In this document: positions 1 to 9,240 of the stretch, one piece after another
Numbering within the stretch: the stretch's first letter is position 1
Layout of the letters: each line of letters starts with the position of its first letter
DNA from: Spongiibacter thalassae
GTDB lineage: Bacteria > Pseudomonadota > Gammaproteobacteria > Pseudomonadales > Spongiibacteraceae
Assembly (NCBI RefSeq): GCF_012272835.1
Contig: NZ_JAAWWK010000002.1
Coordinates: forward strand, 62,001 to 126,000
Reading direction: 5' to 3'
DNA: 64,000 bases
Translations under genes and position numbers: made by a program
Notes under the pieces: model-generated
The model's input: only the letters and a program-made list of their open reading frames with translations
The model's database searches: none
Told to the model about the DNA's origin: nothing

Positions 1-1020
1 CTTGCCGCGCTGATTAAAGATCCGCGGGTATCCTCCAGCCTGCATCTATTGGGCACGATGCTATTCGGTGCCGGTATTTGGCTGATCGCTCAGGTCTACC
101 ACTTTTCTGCCCACTATCCCGACGGCTTCCTGTTGTGGGCCATGGCTGCCTTACTGATGGCCTGGGTGCTGCCGTCGCTATCGCAATGCCTGCTGGGCTG
201 CGCCCTGCTTACCCTGTGGAGCGCCGTTGAGGTGCTGGAATTCAATGTGTTGCATTTTTGGGCCCTGGCGGTGCTGCTATTGCTGCAGTTGCCGTGGGCG
301 TATTGGCAGCGCTCGCCGTTGGCCTTGACGGTAGTGTTGATGTTGCTGGCACTGGCCTTGCTGGTGAATAGCTGGCACCTGCAGGAGGGGGCCGCGCTGC
401 TGCATGCCTGTTTGCTGGCGGCGATGTATCTCTGTGCCGAGCACTTTTCTCCGCGGATGTCGTGGTCGGGGTGTGGGTCGGTGTTTCGTCGGGTTGGTCT
501 GCCCCTGTGGTTGGCTCTGATGCTGATATTCAGTTTTGCCGATGCGGCGAATATTGTGGTTCAGCTCGACGGCCAGACTGGCGCCGCAGCGCCGTTAACC
601 TGGTCGATGCTGTTTGTTTTGGGCGCGGCCTGGTTGTGGGTGCTTCTGGATAAATCCCTGCGTCCGCGCAGCCCGATACAGATTGCCGAGTGTGCACTGT
701 TGCTGTTGCCCCTTTTGGTGCTCGCGGCGATCAGTGGTGGTGTTCACAAGGTGGGTATGATAATGACGGCGGCTAACCTCTCGGTGTTGGCTTATGGCGT
801 GTTGTTTATAGTGCGTGGCACCTCCAGCCTGGACCGTCGTCAGCTTGTACTGGGTTGTGGTTTGATCGTGCTACTGGTGGGGCTGCGCTTTACCGACCTG
901 TTTGAAAGTCTGTTGGCACGGGCGGGGGTATTCCTGCTGCTCGGTGTACTGCTGTTTCTGGCCGGGTTGCGATATTCGCGGCAGAAACAGCGTCGACTGC
1001 AGGAGCAACGTCATGTCTAG
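1..1020 (+). CDS. DUF2157-family integral membrane protein (5' end outside window)
   Basis: The reading frame is open from base 1, so the start lies outside the window; 339 codons are visible and the first internal ATG is at 49. The protein is almost entirely hydrophobic, with about ten predicted membrane segments and a basic tail ending at residue HV before the TAG. The early segment LFGAGIWLIAQVYHFSAHYP is typical of DUF2157 membrane proteins. The function of that family is not established. The downstream GDYXXLXY gene overlaps the stop by eight bases, an arrangement commonly seen for these two families, so they are probably co-translated and act together in the inner membrane. Family assignment is from remembered motifs, not a search. 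Confidence 0.8.
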   Translation, partial: LAALIKDPRVSSSLHLLGTMLFGAGIWLIAQVYHFSAHYPDGFLLWAMAALLMAWVLPSLSQCLLGCALLTLWSAVEVLEFNVLHFWALAVLLLLQLPWAYWQRSPLALTVVLMLLALALLVNSWHLQEGAALLHACLLAAMYLCAEHFSPRMSWSGCGSVFRRVGLPLWLALMLIFSFADAANIVVQLDGQTGAAAPLTWSMLFVLGAAWLWVLLDKSLRPRSPIQIAECALLLLPLLVLAAISGGVHKVGMIMTAANLSVLAYGVLFIVRGTSSLDRRQLVLGCGLIVLLVGLRFTDLFESLLARAGVFLLLGVLLFLAGLRYSRQKQRRLQEQRHV

Positions 1021-1987
1021 GTTGCGCGCCATCCTGTTATTGCTGGCTATTGCCGCTCAACTCGGAACATTGGCTTATATGGTCGCCGACAAGGAGGCAA
1101 TTATTCGCCACGGCCATACTGTTTATCTGCGCACCCTGCCGCTGGATCCCAGAGATCCGATGCGCGGTGACTATGTGCGTTTGGCTTATAGCCTGAATCA
1201 GTTGTATCCGAGCCGACTGCCGGGGCTGCAGGGGTTGGTGCCAGCGCGCCGGGGCGAGGTGGTCTATGCGTTATTGCGGCCGGTCGGGGACGGCGTCTAC
1301 GAGCTTGATGGTATAGCCGACAGGGCGCCAGAGAGCGGTGTGTTTTTGCGCGGCAGGGTGCAGGCAGAAGCCGTCGCCGGCGAGGCGCTGCGGGTGAACT
1401 ATGGCATCGAACAACTATTTGTCGAGCAGGGGCAGGGCATCGACATAGAGCAACGCCAGCGGGGCGAGGCCGGTTTTCGCCGCAGTATGGAAGTTGCCCT
1501 GGCGGTGGATGAGCAAGGCCGCGCGATTGTGACGGGGTATCGCTGGGCACCGTTGGCGATCTCGGTAAGTCCGGCTCCTGAGATTGACGGCGCGGCGGCG
1601 ACCCCTCGGCTTCTGGTTCAGCTCAAAAATCTGGCGGATTATCCGCTGGCTGTTGTCGATAATGCCGAGCACTGCGGTGTTGTGCTGACTGTGGTAAATC
1701 GGCTGGCGTCGTCGGCCGCAGCGCCCTGTGGACGATACCTGGTCAGTCGCGAGGACATTATTGAACTGGCTCCAGGGGCGGTGCACCGCTTTACCATTGA
1801 TCTCGCCCACCGGCGATGGTTTGTCGACGGCGGTGATGGTTTGCAGGATGTGCGAGAGTTCGCCCCGGTGTCGTCGCTGCGTCTGGTTTATCGTTCGCCG
1901 GCAGCATTGCAGGAGGCCTCTGCAGAAATTAATCTTTGGCGCGGCGAGCTGCACAGCGCCCCATTCAGCCTGCGTGGTTTTGAATAA
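1013..1987 (+). CDS. GDYXXLXY-domain membrane-anchored protein
   Basis: This is a 324-residue protein with an N-terminal hydrophobic anchor (about residues 5-24) and a large, probably periplasmic remainder. The family signature appears as GDYVRLAY at residues 52-59, just after the conserved PLDPRDPMR stretch. ATG 1013 is chosen because it follows the anchor logic and overlaps the end of the DUF2157 gene; an upstream in-frame start at 902 would add 37 residues lying inside that gene. GDYXXLXY proteins are usually encoded beside DUF2157/DUF4401 membrane proteins and have no proven role. No disruption is seen. Confidence 0.85.
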   Translation: MSRLRAILLLLAIAAQLGTLAYMVADKEAIIRHGHTVYLRTLPLDPRDPMRGDYVRLAYSLNQLYPSRLPGLQGLVPARRGEVVYALLRPVGDGVYELDGIADRAPESGVFLRGRVQAEAVAGEALRVNYGIEQLFVEQGQGIDIEQRQRGEAGFRRSMEVALAVDEQGRAIVTGYRWAPLAISVSPAPEIDGAAATPRLLVQLKNLADYPLAVVDNAEHCGVVLTVVNRLASSAAAPCGRYLVSREDIIELAPGAVHRFTIDLAHRRWFVDGGDGLQDVREFAPVSSLRLVYRSPAALQEASAEINLWRGELHSAPFSLRGFE

Positions 1988-2051
1988 CCACCGCCATTTC
2001 GCCTTCCGGTGTTTGCGACAGTGCTGTTGAAGATTCGTATGCAGCAGGCAT

Positions 2052-2083
2052 AAAAAAAGCGCTGCTCCTTAGGGGAGCAGCGC
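2052..2083 (-). terminator. Rho-independent terminator of the desaturase gene
   Basis: A perfect 10-bp stem (2059-2068 with 2074-2083, loop of five) is followed on the minus strand by seven T residues (the A run at 2052-2058). It lies 21 bases beyond the desaturase stop codon. On the plus strand it also closes off the GDYXXLXY operon, though without a good T run. Confidence 0.85.
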
Positions 2084-2104
2084 CTGTATTCGTGGTGGCT
2101 TGCT

Positions 2105-3295
2105 TCAGGCGAGCTGGGTTCGCAGAGTCTCCAGTCGCTGAATCTGCATCTTCATGGCATATTCCAGTTCCTGGAAGCGGCTGCGCAGAGTTGCATGCTC
2201 CCAGGCGTCGGCCAGATTTTGTTGCAGGCACTCTGTCTGCTCGGCAATGGATTGGCGTTTGGCGTCCATCCACTCCTGGCCCACGGCGTTCCAGTCCTGC
2301 AAGGTCTTGCGGAACTGCAGGTATTCCTTTTCCAGAAATTCGCTGAGATGCAGGGCGTTTGCACCCTTGTATTCCAACAGGCGCTGTTCGGCGCGTTTGA
2401 ATTTCATCGTCAGCACAGCGCGCTGGATTTTAAAGTCGGGTACTTTTTTCAAGTCCCAGGTCAAGCCTATCCAGGAAGCGGTTTTAATTAACCACTTGGT
2501 GGGGTCGTAGTGCCACCAGCGAATACCGTTGCGATAGTCATTCTGAAAAATATGGTGATAGTTGTGATAGCCCTCACCGTAAGTCAACAGGGCGAGAAAG
2601 TCGTTGTCGCGGGCGGTGTTTTCGTCGGTGTAGGGGCGGCGTCCCCAGAAATGCGCCAGTGAATTGATAAAAAAGGTGCTGTGGTGGCTGACGACCAGAC
2701 GCAGCACGCCCGCCAGCAGCAGGTGCTCAACGATATTGCCGGTAATGACGCCCAGTGCCAGCGCGGGCAGAACGTTCATGATAATCACCAGCGCCAGATA
2801 GTTACGGTGCTGCCACATCACGATTTTATCCCGCTGCAAGTCCGGTGCATTGGAAAAATCCTCGGCGCTGGCAGGGTAGTCGCGCAGCATCCAGCCGATG
2901 TGAGAGAACCACAGGCCGCGTTTTGCTGAATAGGGGTCGTGGTCGATATCGTCTACATGGCGGTGGTGGCGACGGTGGCCGCTCGCCCAGACAAGGATGC
3001 TGTTTTGCGTGGCGGCGGCGCCGAACAGGGCAAACAGAAGACGCAGGCTCCAGTGGGCCTTGTAGGCATTGTGGGCCCACAGCCGGTGATAGCCGGCGGT
3101 AATCGACATGCCGTTGGCACCGAGCACCAGTACAAAGCCGATCCAGCCCGCCAGGGTGAAGCCTTCCAGTATGCCGTAGAGGGGGACGCCGATCAGTGCG
3201 ATCAGAAACGTCGATGCGAACAGAATTGTCTGCATCATCAGCAGGGGCGGTTTGGATTGTGACTGCATGTCGGGGGTATTGTCTTTATCGGGCAT
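2105..3295 (-). CDS. Acyl-CoA (delta-9 type) fatty acid desaturase
   Basis: A 396-residue integral membrane di-iron desaturase that would introduce a double bond into saturated acyl chains. All three histidine boxes are present: HRLWAH near residue 70, HRRHH near 107, and HNYHH near 244, separated by hydrophobic segments as in stearoyl-CoA-type desaturases. ATG 3295 is preferred over an in-frame start at 3349 because GGTGG precedes it and the extra 18 residues look non-native. The C-terminal 120 residues are charged and probably helical and extend beyond the catalytic core. It is transcribed alone and ends at a strong terminator. Oxygen-dependent unsaturation fits the acyl-CoA-rich gene content of the window. 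Confidence 0.93.
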   Translation of the reverse strand: MPDKDNTPDMQSQSKPPLLMMQTILFASTFLIALIGVPLYGILEGFTLAGWIGFVLVLGANGMSITAGYHRLWAHNAYKAHWSLRLLFALFGAAATQNSILVWASGHRRHHRHVDDIDHDPYSAKRGLWFSHIGWMLRDYPASAEDFSNAPDLQRDKIVMWQHRNYLALVIIMNVLPALALGVITGNIVEHLLLAGVLRLVVSHHSTFFINSLAHFWGRRPYTDENTARDNDFLALLTYGEGYHNYHHIFQNDYRNGIRWWHYDPTKWLIKTASWIGLTWDLKKVPDFKIQRAVLTMKFKRAEQRLLEYKGANALHLSEFLEKEYLQFRKTLQDWNAVGQEWMDAKRQSIAEQTECLQQNLADAWEHATLRSRFQELEYAMKMQIQRLETLRTQLA

Positions 3296-3563
3296 GGGTC
3301 CACCGTGGTAGTGAGTTGCGAACAGCCTGAGTATTTTAGCGAATGCCACCGCTCAATGACAGTTACCAACACATGACAACAGGTGCCGGCGGCGATTCGC
3401 CTCGATAGTCAGCTTGCCCCCAGTGGCAGGTTTTTTCTATAAGGGATGGCCACGGGGCGAATCTGTTGTTGCATAACAGTGAGGAAGTCGATGGTTCGCC
3501 GTCGCCACTGAGGCGTATACTGCACGCGATTCTCGCATGGTTTTTTTTCAAGAGGGCGACGTG

Positions 3564-4592
3564 GTGGCAACAACGATAGGCATTGTGGGTGCGGGGAGTA
3601 TTGGCTGTTTTGTCGGCGGCGCGCTGATGCTTGGCGGCGCACCAGTTCGCTTTTTCGGGCGCCCGCGCATCGCCGCTGAGTTGCAGGAATACGGCCTGCA
3701 GATCAGCGACTTTCGCGGCCTGTATCACGAGGTGGCGCCGGACTCGCTGAGTTTTCATACCGATGTGGCACAGATGAAGGACGTTGGCTGCTGGCTCATT
3801 ACCGTCAAGTCGGCGGCCAGTGAGAGTGTGGCCGCCGAGATCGCTCCCTTTGTGGAGAAGGACGCTCTGGTAATCAGCTTGCAGAACGGTGTGGGCAACG
3901 GTGCGCGGATTCAGGCCCAGCTGCCCCAGGCCACCGTGCTGGAGGGCATGGTGGCGTTTAATGTGCTACACCGGGGGCACGGCAGTTTTCATGCGGGCAC
4001 CGACGGCGCGATTGTCGTGCAGCAGCACCCCGCGTTGGCGAAGCTGGCCGCGGCACTGGGCAGCGCTGGAGTACCCTTTGAACGGCATCGGGATATGCGC
4101 TCGGTGCAATGGTCAAAATTACTGCTTAATTTGAATAACCCCCTTAACGCCCTGTCGGGCTTGCCCTTGAAGGAAGAGTTGTCCCAGCGTGCCTATCGGC
4201 AATGTTTGGCACTGTTGCAACGGGAGGCCATACGCGCCATCAAGGCGGCGGGGATTCCCCTGCAGAAACTCACCGCCGCACCAACTTCGATGCTGCCCCT
4301 GCTGCTATCCAGTCCTGACTATCTGTTCCGGCGTTTGGCGCAAAGTATGCTGGCCATAGACCCGCTGGCGCGGTCGTCCATGTGGGAGGATCTGGAGCGG
4401 GGGCGGCTCACGGAAGTTGATTGGATCAACGGTGAAGTGGTGCGACTTGCTCGCAGCCAGAATCTGCCGGCGCCGGCCAATGAACGCATGCTCAGTCTGA
4501 TAAAAGCCGCCGAGCGCGGTGGCAGGCGGGACTATGGCGGCGACGAGTTGCTCTCGCTGTTGACCGCCGCCGTTACCGAGGGGGGGCGCTGA
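3564..4592 (+). CDS. Ketopantoate reductase family (ApbA/PanE) NADPH oxidoreductase
   Basis: A 342-residue Rossmann protein. The N-terminus carries the nucleotide-binding motif GIVGAGSIG (residues 6-14). A conserved SLQNGVGN segment lies near residue 110, and the C-terminal helical ApbA domain contains SSMWEDLERGRLTEVDWINGEV, matching the family's substrate-binding SSM..D...GR.TE..ingG pattern. The start is read as GTG 3564, seven bases after AGAGGG; GTG 3561 and ATG 3537 are alternatives. Whether it makes pantoate or belongs to a paralogous 2-ketoacid reductase branch cannot be told, and no pan genes are adjacent, so I give no symbol. Its TGA directly abuts the stop codon of the convergent DUF962 gene with no spacer. 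Confidence 0.88.
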   Translation: MATTIGIVGAGSIGCFVGGALMLGGAPVRFFGRPRIAAELQEYGLQISDFRGLYHEVAPDSLSFHTDVAQMKDVGCWLITVKSAASESVAAEIAPFVEKDALVISLQNGVGNGARIQAQLPQATVLEGMVAFNVLHRGHGSFHAGTDGAIVVQQHPALAKLAAALGSAGVPFERHRDMRSVQWSKLLLNLNNPLNALSGLPLKEELSQRAYRQCLALLQREAIRAIKAAGIPLQKLTAAPTSMLPLLLSSPDYLFRRLAQSMLAIDPLARSSMWEDLERGRLTEVDWINGEVVRLARSQNLPAPANERMLSLIKAAERGGRRDYGGDELLSLLTAAVTEGGR

Positions 4593-4919
4593 TTACAGCG
4601 GAATTCTTCCGGTTAACATATCCTTGGCCATCACCCAGTCGCCGATAAAACTGTACACCGGGTGTTTGAAGGTCGCGGGTTTGTTGTGCTCGAAAAAAAA
4701 GTGCCCTATCCACGCAAAGCCATAACCGATCAGTGGTATACACCACAACAGCTGGTAGTGGCCGGTCACCACGGCAGTGGCGATGACCGCCAGTACCAGC
4801 AGGCTGCCGCAGAGGTGCAGCCGCCGGCAGGTGGTGTTGCGGTGTTCGTCCAGGTAATAGGGATAAAACTCCTTGAAGCTGGAAAAAGTGCGAATGTTCG
4901 GTGCAGATTCGTGGCTCAT
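4593..4919 (-). CDS. Mpo1-like / DUF962 small membrane protein
   Basis: A 108-residue protein with two close hydrophobic segments (about residues 37-75) and conserved motifs FYPYYLDEHRN and WIGHFFFEHNKPATF typical of the DUF962/Mpo1 family. Yeast Mpo1 is an Fe(II) dioxygenase of 2-hydroxy fatty acid alpha-oxidation; the His residues in DEHRN, RRLHL, IGHFFFEH fit that metal-binding idea, but activity in bacteria is inference. It follows the class II aldolase on the same strand with a 20-base gap and is probably co-transcribed with it. Confidence 0.85.
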   Translation of the reverse strand: MSHESAPNIRTFSSFKEFYPYYLDEHRNTTCRRLHLCGSLLVLAVIATAVVTGHYQLLWCIPLIGYGFAWIGHFFFEHNKPATFKHPVYSFIGDWVMAKDMLTGRIPL

Positions 4920-4939
4920 AATAAAGTTCCCCTTCAGAA

Positions 4940-5695
4940 TTATTGATCGTAGCCGGGGTTCTGCCGGTCGAGCTTGCGCAGCAGTCCGGGCCAGGCGAGG
5001 TCACCGAACATGCCCTTGGTGACAACCCTTGCAGCCTCTTTCACACCATCGACAATGTCCTCGGCAATGGGAGTCAGTGCGCGGTTGCCCGCCAGGGCCT
5101 TAACCTGGATCATGCAGCTGGCTTCAAAGATATACATGGCCAAAAAAGCATCGGCGGGAGTATTGCCGACGGTAATCAAGCCGTGATTGCGCAACATCAA
5201 AAAGGTGTTGTCAGCGAGGTTGGCGACCAGGCGGGGCTTTTCGTCCTCGTTGAGGGCGATGCCCTCATAGTCATGATAGCCCAGCGCGGCGAGCACCAGG
5301 GTGGACTGTTGGGAAATTGGCAGTAGCCCTTCTGTTTGGGCGGATACCGCCACGCCATTGAGGGAGTGGGTGTGCATCACGCAGTGGGCGTCTTCCCGGG
5401 CGGCGTGTATCGCGCTGTGAATGGTAAAGCCGGCGGGGTTTACCGGATAGGGTGAGTCCATGACCTTGTTGCCTTGCTGATCGACCTTGACCAGCGACGA
5501 GGCGGTGACCTCTTCAAAGAGCATTCCGTAGGGATTAATCAAAAAGTGCTGTTCAGCACCGGGGACCCGGGCCGACACGTGGGTAAACACCAGGTCGTCC
5601 CAGCCATAGAGGGCGATAAGTCGATACGCGGCGGCGAGATTGACCCGCAGTTGCCACTCTTCGGTGCTGACCTGCGATTGAATTGAATCTGACAT
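4940..5695 (-). CDS. Class II aldolase/adducin family protein
   Basis: A 251-residue cytosolic protein of the class II aldolase/adducin fold. Metal-binding candidates are the HTHSLNG motif near residue 116 and the histidine in LRNHGLITVG near 180. The segment INPYGMLFEEVTASSLVKVD matches the family's substrate loop. ATG 5695 is preferred; an ATG six bases upstream is possible. Many members of this branch decarboxylate or retro-aldolise small hydroxy acids, and the precise substrate cannot be inferred. It is first in a two-gene minus-strand unit with the DUF962 gene and divergent from a Crp/Fnr regulator, which may control it. Confidence 0.88.
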   Translation of the reverse strand: MSDSIQSQVSTEEWQLRVNLAAAYRLIALYGWDDLVFTHVSARVPGAEQHFLINPYGMLFEEVTASSLVKVDQQGNKVMDSPYPVNPAGFTIHSAIHAAREDAHCVMHTHSLNGVAVSAQTEGLLPISQQSTLVLAALGYHDYEGIALNEDEKPRLVANLADNTFLMLRNHGLITVGNTPADAFLAMYIFEASCMIQVKALAGNRALTPIAEDIVDGVKEAARVVTKGMFGDLAWPGLLRKLDRQNPGYDQ

Positions 5696-5817
5696 GTGCA
5701 TTGCTCCGGTTGCTTTTATATCGTTATTCTTCCGTTAAAGTGTAGGCGAGTCTGTCATCGAGGTGACAATTGCCAGTAAACCGCACGTGGACTCTACCCA
5801 TAACAACAGGAATCACT

Positions 5818-6486
5818 GTGACAGATAAGCGCGACATCCTGCACGGCACCCCGTTAATGGCGGGGTTGGCAGAGCCTCTGGTGGATGAACTGTTGGCGAT
5901 TTGCCAGCAGCGGCGATTGCGCGATGGCGAGTATATTTACCGGCAAGGCGAGGAGGGTGATGCCATGTACGGTGTACTGGAGGGCAAGATTCGCTTGAGT
6001 AATACCACCCGGGAAGGGCGCGAGCTGCTGGTGATGCTGGTAGAGCGGGGGGACTGGATTGGCGAGGTGTCCCTGTTTGACGGCGCCGCCCGCAGTCAGG
6101 ACGCCTACGCGTTGGGTGACACAGAGGTACTGCGCATCGGCAAGGAGCAACTGGATACACTGCTTGAGGCCAGGCCGGAACTTTACCGGTATTTTGTACC
6201 GATGCTGTGCCGCAAGCTGCGACTGGCGCTGAGTTATGTCGAGGCTACCGCGCTCTACCCACTCTCGGCTCGCCTGGCCCGGCGCCTGCTGGATTTACAC
6301 CAGCAAAGCGCCGATTCGGAACTGCATTTCCCACAGGAAGATCTGGCCAAAATGCTGGCGGTGTCACGTCAGGCGCTGAGTCGTGAGTTGAAGCGCCTGG
6401 AGGCCGCGGGCGCGGTGGCGGTATCCTACGGCAAGCTGCGCATCCTCAATGTTGATTTGCTGTGCAGCGAGGCGGTGGCAGGCTAG
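5818..6486 (+). CDS. Crp/Fnr family transcriptional regulator
   Basis: A 222-residue regulator. Residues about 10-125 form a cyclic-nucleotide-binding-type beta barrel (EYIYRQGEEGDAMYGVLEGKI, then RELLVMLVERGDWIGEVSLF). Residues about 150-215 form a winged helix with the recognition segment VSRQALSRELKRLE. There is no N-terminal FNR-style cysteine cluster, so it is not an FNR oxygen sensor. GTG 5818 is chosen because ACAGGA lies seven bases upstream; a TTG at 5770 is less likely. It is divergent from the class II aldolase operon (122 bases between starts), so autoregulation or control of that operon is plausible. Confidence 0.9.
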   Translation: MTDKRDILHGTPLMAGLAEPLVDELLAICQQRRLRDGEYIYRQGEEGDAMYGVLEGKIRLSNTTREGRELLVMLVERGDWIGEVSLFDGAARSQDAYALGDTEVLRIGKEQLDTLLEARPELYRYFVPMLCRKLRLALSYVEATALYPLSARLARRLLDLHQQSADSELHFPQEDLAKMLAVSRQALSRELKRLEAAGAVAVSYGKLRILNVDLLCSEAVAG

Positions 6487-6498
6487 CCGCGACGGTTT

Positions 6499-7221
6499 TT
6501 AGTAGCTGTATACCAGCGTTATTGCGGTTTGTCGGTCCATGTGCACGGTGTCGTTTGGCACGGTTTCGTTGTACTCAATGGTGTAGCTGATTTTCAAACC
6601 GAAGCCGCCGACAATCTTGGTTTTCAGCGCGGAGACCGACTTGCTCACCGTGTTGTTGTCACCGGTTTCGACGCTGATATTCTGCTCGAAGGACGCGGTT
6701 TCCGATACCTTTGCCTTCAGTTCGGTAGACAGACGCAAAATGGCTTCTTCACTTTTGCCGTGACCTTCTTCACTGGCGGTGTCGTATTCGCTGACACGGA
6801 AACCCGGACCAATCTCTGCATCCCAGGTGACGCGCTCGCGTTTCAGCAGGCGGCGCCCGTAACCGCCGGCAACGGTTGCCTGGTAGACATAGCCACTGAA
6901 ACGGTCGCGGTCTACCGAGGCGTAGCCGAAGGTATAGTTGAATTCGGTAACGTCGTAGGCCAGACGGTTAGAGAGGAAGTACTGCTCTTCGGAACGCACA
7001 CCATCGACTTCGCTGTTCTGGGCGTTTGCCTTGATTTCGTAGGTCCACAGGTCGCGCTTGCGAATGGCGTTGGTTTTGGCCAACACGCTGGTTTCGTTGC
7101 TGTTGCCCTCGGTTTGGTAATACCCGAACTCGACGTCGCCGGTCCACAATTTGGCCGGGGTTTCTGCGAGACAGGCGTTGGCGGCGAGACCGCCGAGTAA
7201 GACAGCGCTGAGATATTTCAT
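6499..7221 (-). CDS. DUF481 family outer-membrane protein
   Basis: A 240-residue secreted protein with a clear signal peptide (MKYLSAVLLGGLAANACLAE). The mature part has alternating beta-strand character ending in an aromatic VYSY tail, as expected of an outer-membrane barrel. DUF481 proteins (including salt-induced YdiY-like proteins) have this layout; function is unknown. ATG 7221 follows AAGGA and starts the signal peptide, so the longer upstream frame is rejected. It lies downstream of the MscS gene on the same strand (121-base gap with a hairpin), suggesting an osmotic/envelope theme. Confidence 0.87.
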   Translation of the reverse strand: MKYLSAVLLGGLAANACLAETPAKLWTGDVEFGYYQTEGNSNETSVLAKTNAIRKRDLWTYEIKANAQNSEVDGVRSEEQYFLSNRLAYDVTEFNYTFGYASVDRDRFSGYVYQATVAGGYGRRLLKRERVTWDAEIGPGFRVSEYDTASEEGHGKSEEAILRLSTELKAKVSETASFEQNISVETGDNNTVSKSVSALKTKIVGGFGLKISYTIEYNETVPNDTVHMDRQTAITLVYSY

Positions 7222-7313
7222 GGTAAATCCTTGGTAAATTGAGCATAGGGCCCTGTGCCGCGCATCATAACGAAATGATTCTTGATAGCAAGTACGCGGT
7301 GGGCTTTGGTGAG

Positions 7314-7334
7314 CGGGGCAGTACAGCTGCCCCG
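7314..7334 (-). other. Hairpin between mscS-like and DUF481 genes
   Basis: An 8-bp GC-rich stem (cggggcag / ctgccccg) with a five-base loop lies just beyond the MscS stop codon. No T run follows, so it may be a weak terminator or an mRNA-processing structure. Confidence 0.4.
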
Positions 7335-7342
7335 GTGCGCGT

Positions 7343-8158
7343 TTAAGCGTCTTTGTGGTAGTGCACATCCATTTGCGGGAAGGGAATGCTGATACCCTCT
7401 TCGTCGAAGGCCAGTTTAATGTCTTCGATCAATTTCCAGCGTACCGGCCAAAAGTCGGCGGTGGCGACCCAGGGACGGCAAATCAGATTAACCGAGGAGT
7501 CGGCCAGCTCGGATACCGCGATATTGGTGGCGGGGTCCTTCATAATGCGTTCATCCGCGGCGCACAGGCGTTGGAGAATCTCCTTGGCTTTGCGCAAATC
7601 GGAGTCGTAGGAAATGCCAACCACAAGATCAATGCGGCGGCGGGGCATAACACTGTAGTTGGTAATGGCACCGGACATGATTTTCGAGTTGGGCACTATT
7701 ACCCGCTTGTAGTCGCCGGTAAGCAATATGGTGGAAAACAGGCTGATGCTCTCGACGGTGCCCGAGCTGCCACCCGCTTCAATCCAGTCGCCCACTCGGC
7801 AAGGACGGAAGGCAATAATCAGCACGCCTGCGGCAAAGTTGGCCAATGAGCCCTGTAATGCCAAACCCACTGCCAGGCCGGCGGCACCCAGAGCGGCAAT
7901 CACCGACGCCGTTTGAATGCCAGCGTGGGCCAGCGCCGGAATTACGGTAATGGCCAATAGAACAAAGAACACCAGTCGGCTGATAAAGTTGTTGAGTGTG
8001 GCGTCGAAGTTGCGTTTTTGCAGGGCGCTTTGGGTGATACCTGAGATAATTTTGGCCAGCCAATATCCGACCAGAATAATTGCAAGGGCGCCCGCCCCGC
8101 GAATGGCGATATCGATGGCCTCTGGCCCGTATTCATCTAACAACGCCTGAAAATCCAT
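7343..8158 (-). CDS. Small-conductance mechanosensitive channel (MscS family)
   Basis: A 271-residue inner-membrane channel of the compact MscS type, which relieves turgor on hypo-osmotic shock. Three N-terminal membrane helices are followed by the pore-lining Gly/Ala-rich helix 3 (AALGAAGLAVGLALQGSLAN near residues 90-110), the beta domain (GDWIEAGGSSGTVESI) and the C-terminal alpha/beta domain ending in PFPQMDVHYH. Length and layout match E. coli MscS (286 residues). ATG 8158 follows AGAGGG. Nothing unusual is seen. Confidence 0.93.
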   Translation of the reverse strand: MDFQALLDEYGPEAIDIAIRGAGALAIILVGYWLAKIISGITQSALQKRNFDATLNNFISRLVFFVLLAITVIPALAHAGIQTASVIAALGAAGLAVGLALQGSLANFAAGVLIIAFRPCRVGDWIEAGGSSGTVESISLFSTILLTGDYKRVIVPNSKIMSGAITNYSVMPRRRIDLVVGISYDSDLRKAKEILQRLCAADERIMKDPATNIAVSELADSSVNLICRPWVATADFWPVRWKLIEDIKLAFDEEGISIPFPQMDVHYHKDA

Positions 8159-8295
8159 GTTTAGCCCTCTGAGTGTAAAAAGCCCATTATAAACACGCTC
8201 GGGTCTATGCCCGAAAGTCATTGACGGTAACTCTTTCGTGAGTGGGGTCTACGGGATTCGCCCGCGAGCGGATCAGACGAATGTGGGCCAGAGTG

Positions 8296-9066
8296 TCAGA
8301 ATGGCCAGGTGGTGGATTCCGCTCCGCCATCGACTTCAATAATTTTGCCGGTGATCCAGGCCGCCGCGGGGCTGGCGAGAAACAGGGCGGCTGCGGCGAT
8401 GTCGGCGGGCTGGCCCAGTCTTTTCATGGGTGTCAGTTCGGTCATACGCTGGCGGGCGTTGTCGTCCAGAAAGGGCTCCAGCGCGCTGGTCATAATGGTG
8501 CCGGGGGATATGCCATTGACCCGAACATTCGGGGCAAAGTCGGCGGCAAGCAAACGGGTGAGCTGGGTGAGTGCCGCTTTGGCCGTGCCGTAGCTACTGA
8601 ACCCGGCCTGGGCATAGCGCGCCGAGGCCGAGGTGATGTTGATGATGCAGCCCTGTTGCTCGCACAGATGCGGGTGGGCGAGGCGGGACAGGGCGAAGGC
8701 GCTGCCGACGTTAAACGCAAAGTCCTTCACCAGGGTGTCGGTACGGGTGGTCAGTGGGTCATTGGGCCACGCGCCCCCCGCATTATTCACGACGATGGCG
8801 GGGCTACCGAAGTGTTCAACTGCACCGGCCAGCAGTTTTTCGAGTTGAGCTTCCTCGCTGACATCGCAGGGCAGGGCCAATGCCCGACCACCTGCTTCCC
8901 CGCAAAGGTCGACGGTGTGCTCCAGATCAGACTCAGTTCGCGCGGCGCACACCACGTGCGCGCCAGCCTGTGCGAATAGCACGGCAATGGCGCGGCCGAT
9001 GCCCCGGCCTGCCCCGGTAATAATGGCGGTTTTACCTTCGAGTGAAAAAAGTGTGTCGACTCCCAT
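8296..9066 (-). CDS. Short-chain dehydrogenase/reductase
   Basis: A 256-residue classical SDR. The cofactor motif TGAGRGIG is at residues 17-24, NNAG near 93, the catalytic Ser in NITSASA near 147, and YGTAK near 161. The C-terminal segment ITGKIIEVDGGAE is typical of the family. The Arg after the glycine motif and the ARTESDLE end of strand 2 suggest NADP(H) use, but that is weak evidence. AAGGA lies before ATG 9066. The substrate is unknown; it is divergent from a Fur-box gene and unlikely to share that promoter. Confidence 0.9.
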   Translation of the reverse strand: MGVDTLFSLEGKTAIITGAGRGIGRAIAVLFAQAGAHVVCAARTESDLEHTVDLCGEAGGRALALPCDVSEEAQLEKLLAGAVEHFGSPAIVVNNAGGAWPNDPLTTRTDTLVKDFAFNVGSAFALSRLAHPHLCEQQGCIINITSASARYAQAGFSSYGTAKAALTQLTRLLAADFAPNVRVNGISPGTIMTSALEPFLDDNARQRMTELTPMKRLGQPADIAAAALFLASPAAAWITGKIIEVDGGAESTTWPF

Positions 9067-9240
9067 GGTGTATCCTTTTTATTTTTCCTGGCGGTGAATA
9101 GACGGCGGGGGGGAACCCCGGCGGTGCTTTTTGTTCTGATAAGCGATTGCTTGCCGATGCTAGGCAAGGGCCACCCCGGCGGCAATAACAATAGGGGTCG
9201 GATCGCTGGAATCTGGTGAGCATAAAGTTGCAAAAAGCCC

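Noticed and set aside
3363-3758. A 131-codon minus-strand frame before the ketopantoate reductase homologue
   Set aside because: It overlaps the start of a well-supported Rossmann protein on the other strand and shows no family features.
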